From the NCBI GenBank assembly GCA_030141605.1, contig JAQGDQ010000297.1, forward strand, positions 224,537-288,536: DNA of 64,000 bases. Direction: 5' to 3'. Below the pieces are notes generated by a model, which had not been told where the DNA came from, did no database searches, and worked only from the letters and a program-made list of their open reading frames with translations. This DNA comes from Tubiluchus corallicola (lineage: Eukaryota; Priapulida; Priapulimorpha; Priapulimorphida; Tubiluchidae). Of the stretch, positions 10,402 to 22,699 are shown piece after piece. Position 1 is the first letter of the stretch. Each line of letters begins with the position of its first letter. The position numbers and the translations under genes were made by a program.

Positions 10402-12580
10402 GTTGTCTTACAGATTTAGAGACGCCTTACCTTAAAAAATTGCACAAAATCAAAATAACCAATAAAAACTTCCCAGAATATTACTCTAACTAAGCCCTGC
10501 TATAGCTTTGCCTGTGTTTCAGCTCTGTTAGCTTTCTGACCGCGCCTGGATCGGTTTCAGCTTTGAGGGTAGACAAAAACACAAAAACGGCCAAATCAGA
10601 ATTTGTATGTTGTGCTATGCATGATATTAATGATGTGTGTTGTCTTGAAAAAACTTCAGGTCTTTTGGTTATGTTTTCCCAGAAGTCATATCCTGGTGAT
10701 CATTTACTGAGTAGAACTAGCATTGCTTCAGTCACTCAACACAGACGGTTAACACCATTTCTCTTACCCGCGACCTTGTCAATGACTTTGTCCCTACATA
10801 GGATCCACGTTGAAATAATAACTACTGAAAATTGTGACACGAGTAATCCCAGGAACCTTAGGTGGCGGATTTAATTTGCAGCTGCCGTCTTCATTTCTAA
10901 TTAAGCGAATTTGAAACAATCACCAATGCACAAATACAATGATAGATGTTTGACGAAAAGAATATATCGAATATGGCGGGGATGTAGGTTGCCGAGAGTT
11001 TTCAAAAGCTCTATAAAAAAGTCTTAAACATGAAACGGATTGCTTCTGTACAAAATGTTTATTGCACAAAAACAAAAGAGTTGTTAGATAGTTTGGACGC
11101 TTTCGATCAAGTACATTTGTTTACGTTTGTCTCCCTCTCATAAGACTCTTTGTGGGTGAAGGTGGTAAAGTAGCGTCGAAAAATCGAATAGCATCACATA
11201 TAACCATCAATGCCTGGCGTTTTTCATTCTTCACATTATTTAGACTTTTCCTAGACATTGTTGATGTTTGATATCATGTTCATGTTGATTTTGTTACTCG
11301 ACGGTATTGATGCTTTTTCCTGATGACCATTGTCGCTGATTGATGCTTTTACACGCTTAGATGTCGTTTGATGTTATTAGCAAAACCTGCGAGGAAATAG
11401 CTGAGCTGAGCATGCGCTTAGCTACCTATAAGAGTAACACTAAGCCTGGGCAGCAGACGGCTGGGTGACTATACACTAATGTCTTCTTTATAATTTAATA
11501 TATCGTCATTTTAATCCTTAACTGTAATATCAGTTATCGTTATTCAAGATATCACTGTGTTCTAAATACTTCTTTTAGTTTGCACCTTTATTTAATGATG
11601 GCTGCAAAAGCCGAAAGTGTTTACATATCCAACTTTCAATAGAAAAAGCATCAGAGTAATATTAGCGCACCAGTTATTGGTGCTTACAGCATGCTTATCT
11701 GCTAGTACATAGATAATAGTAAATAATTTTGTATTATCAAAAATAACTGTTGTTTAACATGGTTAGATGTAGTGTGCCTCTTCAGGCAAAGCTTAATTAA
11801 AAGGGGAAGAAAGGGTAATTTTACAACACAAAGTTATGTCACTTAGCATTACGATTATTTGTTTGAAGGACGTATGTAAATGGAAAAGAAAATTCTTTGT
11901 ACAGTAATTTAAAACGTTCGCGGAGACTAGTAAAAGGTTGCTGGCTCACCAAAAAAGACGTGCTTTAATCTTACTGACAAGACAAAAGAGTTAGTGATGT
12001 CTGCACTGCGAATGCACTGAAAGTTACACTATGTTATTTAAAATCTTTCTCAATGACTTAAGCTAACCGTTAAAATGGCCGCCCCTAACAGTCAATGCGG
12101 AAGTTTAAATTTTAGTACAAGTTTATATACTGTTATTGCTAATACGAGATGAGCGGAGTAAAACGGCATGCTTTAACTTTTTATAAGAATTCTGTGTTCT
12201 TGTCATTTAATGTTCATATCGCGGCGTAGTATTTACAGGATTTGCAAGTCATGAAGAGATATATGCCTGTGTGCAATTTCAGGAAGGATTACACTACCAA
12301 CGAGGAGGCAACGGCGCAAAACATACAATGGTAAATGATTGCTTGCAAAAGCGTTTATATAAGTTTTAATCAAATACAAAAAGTGCATTAGGATTTTCTT
12401 ATACACAGTTTATTACATTACAGAAGATCTTTTCGGATGGGAACGAGAACAGAACATCGTAGAACATCAAAATGCGATGTTTATATTTGATTAAGACATT
12501 GTTCCAATGGGGCACAACAAAAAAGCACATTATGACACGACCCAGTTAGTATGTAACAGTCTACGCGGTTGCGATGAGCT
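10402..12580. other. Intergenic, no recognised feature
   Basis: An open frame at 10563-10874 has no motif. A GATGTT-rich stretch lies near 11250-11390. Nothing else supportable is seen. Confidence 0.5.
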
Positions 12581-12587
12581 ACTGCCT

Positions 12588-12785
12588 AGCTCATACCAAG
12601 GATAATAATTGGAGATGACACACCTCACCGATGCTGAGATGCATGTTGTGCAATCTCCCATCGTACTGTGAGTTTTTCTAACAGTCACCCATCTATTTAT
12701 TTACGAGACTCGAATCCACCCGATGGCGTTTAATTTGTAGCTAAGCACGAACAGTCACTCAACCAACATGGTTATCGTAGCTCAA
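12588..12785 (-). mobile_element. tRNA-derived SINE candidate
   Basis: Read on the minus strand, the head has a box A-like TGGTTGAGTGAC and, about 40 nt later, a box B-like GGATTCGAGTCTC: the internal RNA polymerase III promoter layout of a tRNA. The body continues for over 100 nt (GGGTGACTGTTAG, CTCACAGTACGATGGGAG and so on), which a real tRNA would not have. This suits a tRNA-headed SINE. No poly(A) tail or target duplication was identified, so the limits are approximate. Confidence 0.45.
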
Positions 12786-15030
12786 TGAATGGTATTTTTC
12801 TTTTGATTCTATAAAATAACTTCAATGTTCGATAAGCTATATATACATATTCGCCAGCATTGTTTTCATTAATTATACATTGTACATACAACACTTATGT
12901 ACATTATAAGTCTGGCATGCACGGCTGATGTTTATCAAATTGAAATTAAATTCAAAAGTACGATAATAATTAGTTAATTAGTTCATTAAGCAATTAATGC
13001 GTGAAGTAATTACGCCATACACACTTTTTGTAACCAACAGAATAATCAACAACAAATGTAGACCTTTGACTACTTAAAGGAGCAAAAAACCCTTTATTTC
13101 CACACACGCAAATGCCATTGGGTGCAAATAATGAACGGACATTTATATATTAAGTTTCTATCACGACATTTAAAAATAAATAAACATCCATGACACTGCT
13201 TATCATTACAGGAATGACAATAATATGTCTCTGTACAAGTATTTTTAATAGGCCGACTTTGCGTGGCACTCTGTACAAATACTAAAACTCGCTAAAATTC
13301 ATTCAAAACAGTCTTTGCCTGCATAAAGTTGGTAACAATTTATTGATTTTTGAGAAGTTAGCAGGTCAATGTATGCGAAAAAGTGCAACAAATACATGAA
13401 GAAATATGCGTCCCAAAAAGACATGTATGCAAATATAGAGAGCTATATTAGCTCAACACAGCAAATTCATTCCAAACAGTAGTATACAACAGTTCTGTTC
13501 TAACATTTGGCGAGTCTATCACGTATTTTTTTTTTACAAAAGCCGTAGGCCTAAAAAATTTCAATTACGCTTGTTTTTACTTGCTCAGTTTCCCGATATT
13601 GTGAAAAAATAACAAAAATAATCATTGGTGCCTACTTCTCCAGTGGCTCTTGTGTATGTAAAAAATCTTTTTGTAAGATTGTGAGTAAATTACAGGCTCA
13701 TGCAGTCACATAAAGTTTAATTTGTCAGACATTTTTATCTTCAAGATTTGTAGTATAATTCACGCTTTTGTACGTACCAATTCTTTTCAATTGTAGCTTG
13801 GGGCAATAAGATTGTCACTATTAATACACTATAGTCCAAAAGAAGTTACCAAAATGCCACATTGAGAGCAATAAAGATAAAATAATGTGCTATATAGTTA
13901 AGTACACTAATTCTACGCCTATGCATTACTGTCACAAAAAATACAGTACTATAGGTAACAAGTCTGTGAATAATCTCTAGTATTGGTAGAAACTTTGTAC
14001 ATGATTAATTTTGCTTGACGAAACACAGTGGCCCAGACTCAAAATTGTATGAGCAACCCTCAATTTTTAAATCTAAAATTGATTATTAACTTTAATATGA
14101 TATACTTCTTTGTTCAATAATTCAAATTTATTTTAAAAAATTGACGGTTCCATAACATAATTTGTTGCTACAATAAACGTGATGTGTTTTAATAGTGTTT
14201 TGATATATTGACTCATTAACTTATGCCTAACTATTAATTAAAATGTAAATAAATGTAAATCGAAAAGCAGAAAGTTTGCGGTTCTGCTCTATACTTACTG
14301 CCAAGTGTCTAAGTTACTGACTGCACATTTCTCAAGGTTTCTTAAGATAAGTCTGTGACATTAAAGAATCACAAACGTAAGCAGAAATGCATCAGCAAGT
14401 AATAATGTTATAAATTATGCCGTCTCTAAATCAGGCCATAGGCCTATCGTATTCTTGAAACGTTCTTTTAAAAGTGGATAATCGGTTACTAATCCACTTC
14501 AATTGAACAAGCATTTTCGTTAATCAGTTTTCATTTTACAGTGCTGTAGTTTCTAACAATAATTAATGCTCTTACGTAAACTTTATAAATACTTTAAAAT
14601 CATAGCTGTGTAAACTTCAGTGCCACTGTTGTCGCATTTTCAAACTTACAATTTAACTTTTTGAGCAATTTTTATTCACAATTTATATACAGAATAGTAT
14701 TATATACAACAAAAGTACAAACATATTACCTGGTTTAAGCAAAATTTATAATAATATTACAGTAATGATCGTGTGGGCATATTACAAAAATTTACTGTGC
14801 GTCGGTGATAGCAGCTATATAATTACTTTCACTGCTAACAGATGACGCTCTAGATCCTATGTTCCGATATGTTCGGTGGGACGGGGGTGTGGGGGAGGGC
14901 TGAAGTTTTGGGTAGTAATGGGTAGGGATTACATTATGTTGGCACTCTAAAACTTAAATTGGTTCGAAATTCTGATGTTTTCCTGTGTGATCTCCTTAAA
15001 ACATACATGATCTAATAATGTTTATTTTGT
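12786..15030. other. AT-rich intergenic DNA
   Basis: No coding signal, tRNA or transposon end was recognised. A short G-rich patch (GGGACGGGGGTGTGGGGGAGGG) lies near 14878-14899. Confidence 0.5.
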
Positions 15031-15033
15031 TGA

Positions 15034-15424
15034 CATATAAGTTGAAAAACTGCAGGATGTTTTCCTGCAGGCATTGCCTGCTTCAGCACTCTGCGCTGCC
15101 TTTAATGGGAAATGTTAATCGAACTTTTAAAGCGTTAACTCAATTGTTTAAATAAGCTTTAAATTCGCGATGCAGGACCATTTAAGATACTTCTCAGCGT
15201 TATTATGAGTAGACCTACTTTAAGATTTATTATAATATCTTAGAAAGCACATTTTCATTGCAAAGTGTCAACTGTTGACATTTTACGATGAAAATGTGCT
15301 TTCTAAGATATTATAATAAATCTTAAAGTATAAATATATATATATATTTCCCGTTAAAGGCAGCGCAGCGTGCTGAAGTAGGCAATGACTGCTACACATC
15401 GTGCAGTTTTTCAATTTATATGTT
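15034..15424. mobile_element. Nested foldback MITE
   Basis: Outer arms of about 80 bp (15034-15113 and 15345-15424) are inverted repeats of each other at roughly 85% identity. Inside lies a perfect 43-bp inverted repeat (15216-15258 and 15288-15330) around a 29-nt loop. The element encodes nothing. The perfect inner hairpin against the diverged outer arms suggests recent conversion or a separate later event. No clear target duplication is visible. Confidence 0.75.
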
Positions 15425-15479
15425 ATCTATATATATATATATATCGGGTTGCAGTAGTAGATTTTCCTGTCTTTCTCGA

Positions 15480-16560
15480 AAACAAAGCCACGAGTAGACC
15501 ACCGCCAAGATCAACGTAGAGTAACCTCTAGAGCAACGTAGAACAAACCATGAGAACAACGTAAAGGCAACTACAAAAATAATGTAGAATAACTTCTAGA
15601 TCAACGAAGAATATCTTCTAGATCAACATAGAACAAACTATAAGAACAACGTAAAAGTAACTACAAAAAACAACGTAGAATAACTTCTAGATCAACGAAG
15701 AATATCTTCTAGATCAACATAGAACAAAATATAAGAACAACGTAAAAGTAATTACATAAACAACGTAGAATAACTTCTAGATCAAGGTTGAACTAACTTC
15801 CAGATCAGCGTAGAATAACTTCTAGATCAACATAGAACAAACTATGAGATCACCGTAACAGTAACTACAAAAACAACGTAGAATAATTTCTAGATCAAGG
15901 TAGAACTAACTATACAGGATCAGCGAAGAATATCTTCTAGATCAACATAGAACAAACTATGAGATCAACGTAACAGTAACTACAAAAACAACGTAGAATA
16001 ATTTCTAGATCAAGGTTGAACTAACTTCCAGATCAGCGTAGAATAACTTCCAGATCAACATAGAACAAACTATGAGATCACCGTAACAGTAATTACATAA
16101 ACAACGTAGAATAACTTCTAGATCAAGGTTGAGCTAACTTCCAGATCAGCGTAGAATAACTTCTAGATCAACATAGAACAAACTATGAGATCACCGTAAC
16201 AGTAACTACAAAAACAACGTAGAATAATTTCTAGATCAAGGTAGAACTAACTATACAGGATCAACGAAGAATATCTTCTAGATCAACATAGAACAAACTA
16301 TGAGATCAACGTAACAGTAACTACAAAAACAACGTAGAATAATTTCTAGATCAAGGTAGAACTAACTATACAGGATCAACAAAGAATATCTTCTAGATCA
16401 ACATAGAACAAACTATAAGAACAACGTAACAGTAACTACAAAAACAACGTAGAATAACTTCTAGATCAAGGTTGAACTAACTTCCAGATCAGAGTAGAAT
16501 AACTTCTAGATCAACGTAGAACAAACTGCAAGATTAACGTTAAATAAATTACCAGATCAA
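15480..16560. repeat. 1.1-kb minisatellite with TCTAGA-rich units
   Basis: Tandem array built from 20-30-bp subunits such as ACGTAGAATAACTTCTAGAT and CATAGAACAAACTATGAGAT. These are arranged in higher-order blocks of roughly 90-140 bp that recur with blocks inserted or deleted. Almost every subunit contains the palindrome TCTAGA or a close variant. It decays into single-copy DNA after about 16560. No open frame runs through it. Confidence 0.85.
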
Positions 16561-18050
16561 CTTAGATATTAATCTAATAACATTAATTTACTTTGTTTTA
16601 CTATCGTCACAATATAGTGTTAAACCTATTCTGGTCTTTGTGCTGGTTATAAGGTTGTTACAGCACATCCATCCTATAAAATAAATATTACTCTCTAAAA
16701 TATACACCAACTACACAGACACTCGCCATCACTCACACTAATAACCCTATCGACATGAATATGGCCACGACACTGAAGTTTATCTATTTTATGTTGATTC
16801 TGAATGATTTAAATTTTAGTTACAGACCTTCAAGAAACTGTTGAATATTCTGGGGGCTTCTGGCATTTGCAAGAAGACTTTCTAGTCTTGGTGGCCAAAT
16901 GTAAAAGATGCGTGAAGTTATCACTTACAGGAGTCGTCCATGCAATAAATATTCTGAAGTAAAATTGTAAGATTTGTCACAGCGGTGACATTAAAAACAT
17001 ATTTAGCACCCTTGCAGAGCGTAGAAAAACGTATTGTTTGAGAGTTTATTAATGTATGTAAATGCATTTCTTTCGAAACAGAAACAAACCTTTGTATAAA
17101 TGATTGCGAGTATGCATGAGTTTGGTTTGGTTGTTCTGTGTTCTTGCTGGTCTACAATACTGCATGATTTAATCATGCCGAAATTTACCAGTATTAATGG
17201 CAAACCATGGGCCAGCACAAACTTTTCACAAAAATCTAAGGCAATGGAAATAATCAAATTTTTTTACACACCTTGCCTAATGTTGTGTGTTCAATAGAGA
17301 AGGAACATTTGCTCAAATCTGTCGATATGATGCAGTCGATAAATCCGTGTTTGGACACCGCTATATACTGAATTTATCCGTTTACAAAGGATGGCTTCAA
17401 AGCATTATTGCGGAATGTTGCTGTATCCACAGCTGTGCCTTTTCATTATTACCACAACAACGATAACTACAACAATGACAACTATTTCAAGAGTGACAAG
17501 ACTGGCCATTTTAGCATTTGGGCCGATAAAAATATATGCAGCAAGCACTGCTCAAACTGCAAGTGCTCAGAGCTGGCGACTAATTGTCACTCTTTGTATC
17601 AGAATTTCATCTTTTTCAACTGAATATTTTTTATGCTTTTTAGGAGGAAGACAGATTCTGAGGGATCAATCTTATATAAAATTCATGGCCAAACATTCTT
17701 GAAATTTCAATATTGAAATCAATTATACCGTAGTACTAGAGAAAAAATCGATTATCAGTAATCGCTTCGACACATCATCCAAATTTAGTGTTGAGGTTAG
17801 AGTCTTCCATTGAGCTGCGTAGTGTTCATTAAAACTGCAACTGTGGTGTGGTTGCGCTGCACAAATAATGGATGTGAAACGTGATGCATAAATTATAAAG
17901 TGATGACGATTCAATGCAGCTAAAACAATGATGCACTGAATGCAGAACTGGTGAGAAAATAAAACCACAAAACGCTCGATGGTTTTCACCATTAGTAGTT
18001 TCTAACATGAGACAACATGCACAGTCTTCGAAAGTACACAATTGTTGCCA
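16561..18050. other. 3' flank of the Trk gene
   Basis: Contains the likely 3' UTR of the Trk gene, which is transcribed leftwards. Candidate minus-strand poly(A) signals are ATTAAA at 17168-17173 and AATAAA at 17045-17050. Short plus-strand frames at 17100-17700 have no motif. The actual cleavage site cannot be fixed from sequence alone. Confidence 0.35.
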
Positions 18051-18236
18051 CTAAGCAATTACATCGATATATTCTGGCACTGTTTTCTCCACTTCCTGTA
18101 AGCGCGCATGCAACTGTGATATTGTGAGTCTTTCCTCTGGCGAATGCTTCCAGCATTCCAACATGATGTTATACACATTGTGTGGACAGACAGACGGACG
18201 GCTGAGTAATTTTCCATTTCGTATGCAAGTAATAAC
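18051..18236 (-). CDS. Trk: Trk exon: kinase C-lobe end and C-terminal tail
   Basis: Acceptor ATTTCAG precedes 18236 and TAG is at 18051-18053. It encodes 61 residues: 'VITCIRNGKLLSRP', 'CPHNVYNIMLECW' and 'PEERLTISQLHARLQ' are subdomains X-XI. It ends 'VPEYIDVIA'. Vertebrate Trks end 'PVYLDILG', where the Tyr docks PLC-gamma, so that site is conserved. Phase 0 joins it to the GAG codon of the previous exon (NNE|V). Confidence 0.93.
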   Translation of the reverse strand, partial: VITCIRNGKLLSRPSVCPHNVYNIMLECWKHSPEERLTISQLHARLQEVEKTVPEYIDVIA

Positions 18237-18847
18237 CTGAAATTGTTCAAAAATGAAGTGGAATAGGCGATTAGGTAATAGAGCGCACAAAATGATAAGA
18301 GGTGAGAATAAAACTGAAGAACTCGGTAAATTTTTCTGGCAGTAATAGCAGTGCTGACAGTAGTGTGGTAATCGTGCAATGTTCTATACTACTGTGGTAT
18401 GGTGCTGATTGAAAAGCTCGCGTTTCAATATTATTATTTTTTGACATATTGTGGTTTACAAGATAGTGATATACTGGAATATAATACCGAAAGCTTCAAT
18501 GTAGGTAAACAAGTGAATCTAATACATTTCTGGATAATGCTCATTATTGGATATTACTGTTGAAGTATGAAACTTACTCCAGCGGTAATATTTAGTGACC
18601 CAAATCTGGTAATTTGCTTTTGAGACCCATGTTACAACCCATATGGTAAATTTCTACGCGTAATACATGACTTGTTGTGGTGAAAGAATTGGCAAAACAA
18701 AGAACAATGTTAGATTCTTAGAAGAGAAACAAAAAATATACATTTTCTGCATTTATTATTTATTATTTGACTTGTTTATGTAGCTGCAAATAACCTTTAA
18801 TGTTCTTTTGAATTAAGTGAATTAACTGATGCAGACCACTTTGTTTA

Positions 18848-19673
<826 letters not shown>

Positions 19674-20234
19674 TAACACTTATTTTGCAACAAACGATTC
19701 TGTGGAGATTGCAGAATGAGATCATAAAGAATGCAAAAACAATGGCAATTCCCAGAAAGCCCTAACAACTTTATTATACAAGGGAACATAAGGGAAGTTC
19801 TGAAAGAAGCAACATTGAAAACTAGGGGAAAGATCGGTCAATAAAGTGAATATTCAAATTACTAGTTTATTGATTGTTAAAGAAAAAAGCCACGCAGCGA
19901 CTTAATTTGATAGTAACATAAGTTTTATGAAACATCTATGTCCCGTAATAGTTTTGTTTGGGATAATTTGTTTAAAAATGCAGAACCTTTTGTATATTTT
20001 TACCGTCTTTGTTGATTAGCATAACAACATTTCTTTTTCAGTAATAGGCCTATTCCTTTAAGAAGTAGAAATATTTTAATATTTAAGAAAATTAAGAAAC
20101 TTTTAAGAAAATATTTTACTATTTTGTTACGAATTGTTTTTGTCCTACTGGAATCTGCAGGTAATTTGTGCAAGTGTTTGTAGAAATTTTCTGCGGATTC
20201 CTGGAACACTTTTATAAGTGATATGATCACATAC

Positions 20235-20472
20235 CCTGTAATAATCATGACTGTAGAGGTCTCTGGACATCCCAAAATCACCAATTTTGACGACAAGCTG
20301 ATCGCTGACTAGACAGTTTCGAGTAGCAAGGTCCCTGTGCACAAAATGTTGCGAGGCAAGGTATTCCACACCTGCAGCTATCTGTGTAGCAATATGTAGC
20401 AACTGGTCTACAGTTAATTTGCTGTAGTTTCGATGTGCTTTACATAATACAGAGGCATCTGGACCTCGGGAC
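20235..20472 (-). CDS. Trk: Trk exon: kinase catalytic loop and DFG
   Basis: 238 nt, acceptor GTTTTAG, donor GTATGT. It encodes 'SRGPDASVL', '[19 protein letters not shown]', '[16 protein letters not shown]' (catalytic loop with the proton-accepting Asp) and '[18 protein letters not shown]'. The three activation-loop tyrosines in YxxxYY spacing are the Trk/insulin-receptor-class autophosphorylation sites. The first base completes the Arg codon split by the upstream intron. Confidence 0.95.
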
Positions 20473-20748
20473 CTAAAACGAAAATATACAATGCAACCGG
20501 CTATCAAGTAATAAAATGTTACTGTAAAATAACAGTACTGTAACACAGCACGTTATGAGGCAGTAAAGTAAAGTAACCCTTACTTATTGACCACAGTTAA
20601 ATAGCCCACAAGGGAAGAACAGACTCTCTGGGAAAGAATTTATCTCTTTAAACATTCTCAACCTGCTCGATAATGGTAGATTTTTTACTGAGAACTACTA
20701 TAACTGCCTTATGTGGTTTAGGGCAAACTTGGAATCTGAAAAACTTGC

Positions 20749-21046
20749 CTCAAGAAATTTTTCAGGTCTCCATTTTTCATGTACTCAAAGACCATCATCA
20801 GAGGTTCACCATCAGTACAAATTCCATGAAAGGAGACGATGTTGGGATGCTTCAGAGTGGTCATGATATCCGCCTCCAAGTAAAATTCATTGACGGTGTT
20901 CTCATTTGAATGAGCTTTCAGCGTTTTCACAGCAACAAATTTTTCTTGATCATCATTGGCGATCTCACCCAGAAACACTCTGCCGAAAGCTCCTTCGCCG
21001 AGTTCCTTGATAAAGCGTATTGTGTCTCTTGGAATGGAAGGAATGG
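20749..21046 (-). CDS. Trk: Trk exon: kinase N-lobe
   Basis: 298 nt after acceptor TTTGTAG. It reads '[20 protein letters not shown]' (glycine-rich loop), 'KFVAVKTLKA' (ATP-anchoring Lys), 'FYLEADIMTTLKHPNIVSFH' (helix C Glu), 'EPLMMVFEYMKNGDLKNFLR'. The vertebrate counterpart is [21 protein letters not shown]. The only donor that preserves the frame and the Trk sequence is AG|GCAAGT at 20748, a GC donor. Confidence 0.93.
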
Positions 21047-22485
21047 CTACAAAGACAAGTGAAATTAGTAAAATGCTTTCTTGAAATAGTCAAAACTGAA
21101 GAAAGGCTAAACTAATGAAAGCATTCAAATCCAGTACAGAGGTCTCTAGAACCATAAAGGTCATACATGAATGAAAACTGGAATCAATTTTTAGGCCAAA
21201 ATAATCGCTATGTCTGTGATACTCGAGTTTTTAACAGCTTTTTGGAAATCTTAACTCGTAACTCGTATAGAGCAACCGCTACAAATTCAGATCAAGTGGA
21301 ATAGTTCCTGGATGTTTCAAAACCAATTTTAATACCAAATTTGAACAAGAGTTGCTTAATTGTAAAGTAATTCACGTCATGTAGAATGATTTTTCAAACT
21401 ACTAAAATAGACTAAGAACTCTCAAGGTGAAATTAGACCTAATGAAAAAATGTTTGCTACTAATTAAAATCGGAAAGATCAGTTCTCTAACAACACTGGC
21501 TTAATTATAATACGCAAGGAAAAATTACCGTGACTGCACAAGTAGCTTACATGTAAGAGCCTTTCTAAACTACTTAACTCCATTAATCAAACATTTCCTG
21601 AAACCAGCAAATCAAGAAAAATGATTTTCACAAAGTAAGATGTGTAGTTGATGCATATGTGTGAAATATAGAATAGAATAAAATGATTTCTGAATTGTAC
21701 AGTCGAACAGAACTAATTGTGTAGTTAATTATACTTTCTTAAGTGAACGGGGTGCATTTGCCATAATCCAGTAACAAACTCATGCTTTGGAGAGAAACTT
21801 AGTTTAGTTTAATGAACAACTTTTTCTTTGCCCTGAACTATCTCGATCTGATCCTTGTAGCTGCTCGTTTACAGTATTGTTCATGTATTATGCATGTTTT
21901 ATGTTTTCATCTCTTATTACCACCCATAGGCATTGGCCAGAGAATTAACTGTGTTGGAGTAACATAACTTTGTTTTTTTTCTGTCAGTTGGTTTTGTATC
22001 ACACGATATTAAGTTTACCATTTAGTATTTGTCTTGTTTGCTTCTCAAAATGCTGATTTTTTTGTAAAAATATTTACACTGTATATTTATTTATATTGAA
22101 TTTTCACTTTTTGATCATTAGTTTAGTTTATTTGACATATGATTAACAAGGCAGATACATTTTAAGAAAAAACACATATATCAATCTACATGCATATGTG
22201 AGAGTGTTTCGCTACAGTGCATTAAGGACAAAGACAACATTTATTTACCGTCGCTCTTTGAACAAACAATATTAGCACTAATGGCTAGGATGCAGCACAC
22301 AAACAACGAATAACTTCTAGGCGGCATGTCCTTGTGTTGCCACCCGCTAGCTCTAAGTCAAGAATGTGTGGTTGCCACTCAAGCCAGGACAAATGATTGG
22401 ATGACTGGATCATTACATTAGACGACTGCATAATATGGGGATAAGCATAATAAAATACATAGTAAAATTAGGTGAGCATTCAAAC
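21047..22485. other. Trk: Trk intron, nothing notable
   Basis: AT-rich intron between the juxtamembrane and kinase N-lobe exons. I see no repeat array, transposon end or other coding signal in it. Confidence 0.6.
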
Positions 22486-22699
22486 CTGCAGCTGAATTTT
22501 CACTTGTTTGTTTTTCGTAATTAGGATTGTGCACGAGGGGAATAGTTTCATTCTGGTACAGTCTTGCGCAAGCCTGAGCGTCGCTGTTGTTGTCATGGCT
22601 ACTCCGTCTGCGCTGTTTTCTTAGCCAATAAAAGCGTACGAGAAGAGCGACCACCACCACTATCAAAATTGTGACTCCAATTGCTGCTCCGATGTAAAC
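22486..22699 (-). CDS. Trk: Trk exon: transmembrane and juxtamembrane
   Basis: 214 nt after acceptor TTTTTAG. It opens with the hydrophobic helix 'IGAAIGVTILIVVVVALLV', then the basic stop-transfer 'RFYWLRKQRRR'. The cytoplasmic part contains 'PLVHNPNYEKQ'. The NPxY sits where vertebrate Trks have the NPQY Shc/FRS2 docking site. It ends in phase 1 (G|CC) at donor GTTTGA. Confidence 0.92.

Noticed and set aside
15480-16560. Heat-shock-element array or CRISPR-like array
   Set aside because: GAA...TTC spacing is four bases rather than two, and there are no unique spacers between constant repeats; it is a minisatellite in animal DNA.
18059-18379. Alternative minus-strand frames over the last Trk exon
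   Set aside because: Out of frame with the kinase; only the VITCIRNGK frame matches Trk and the splice acceptor.
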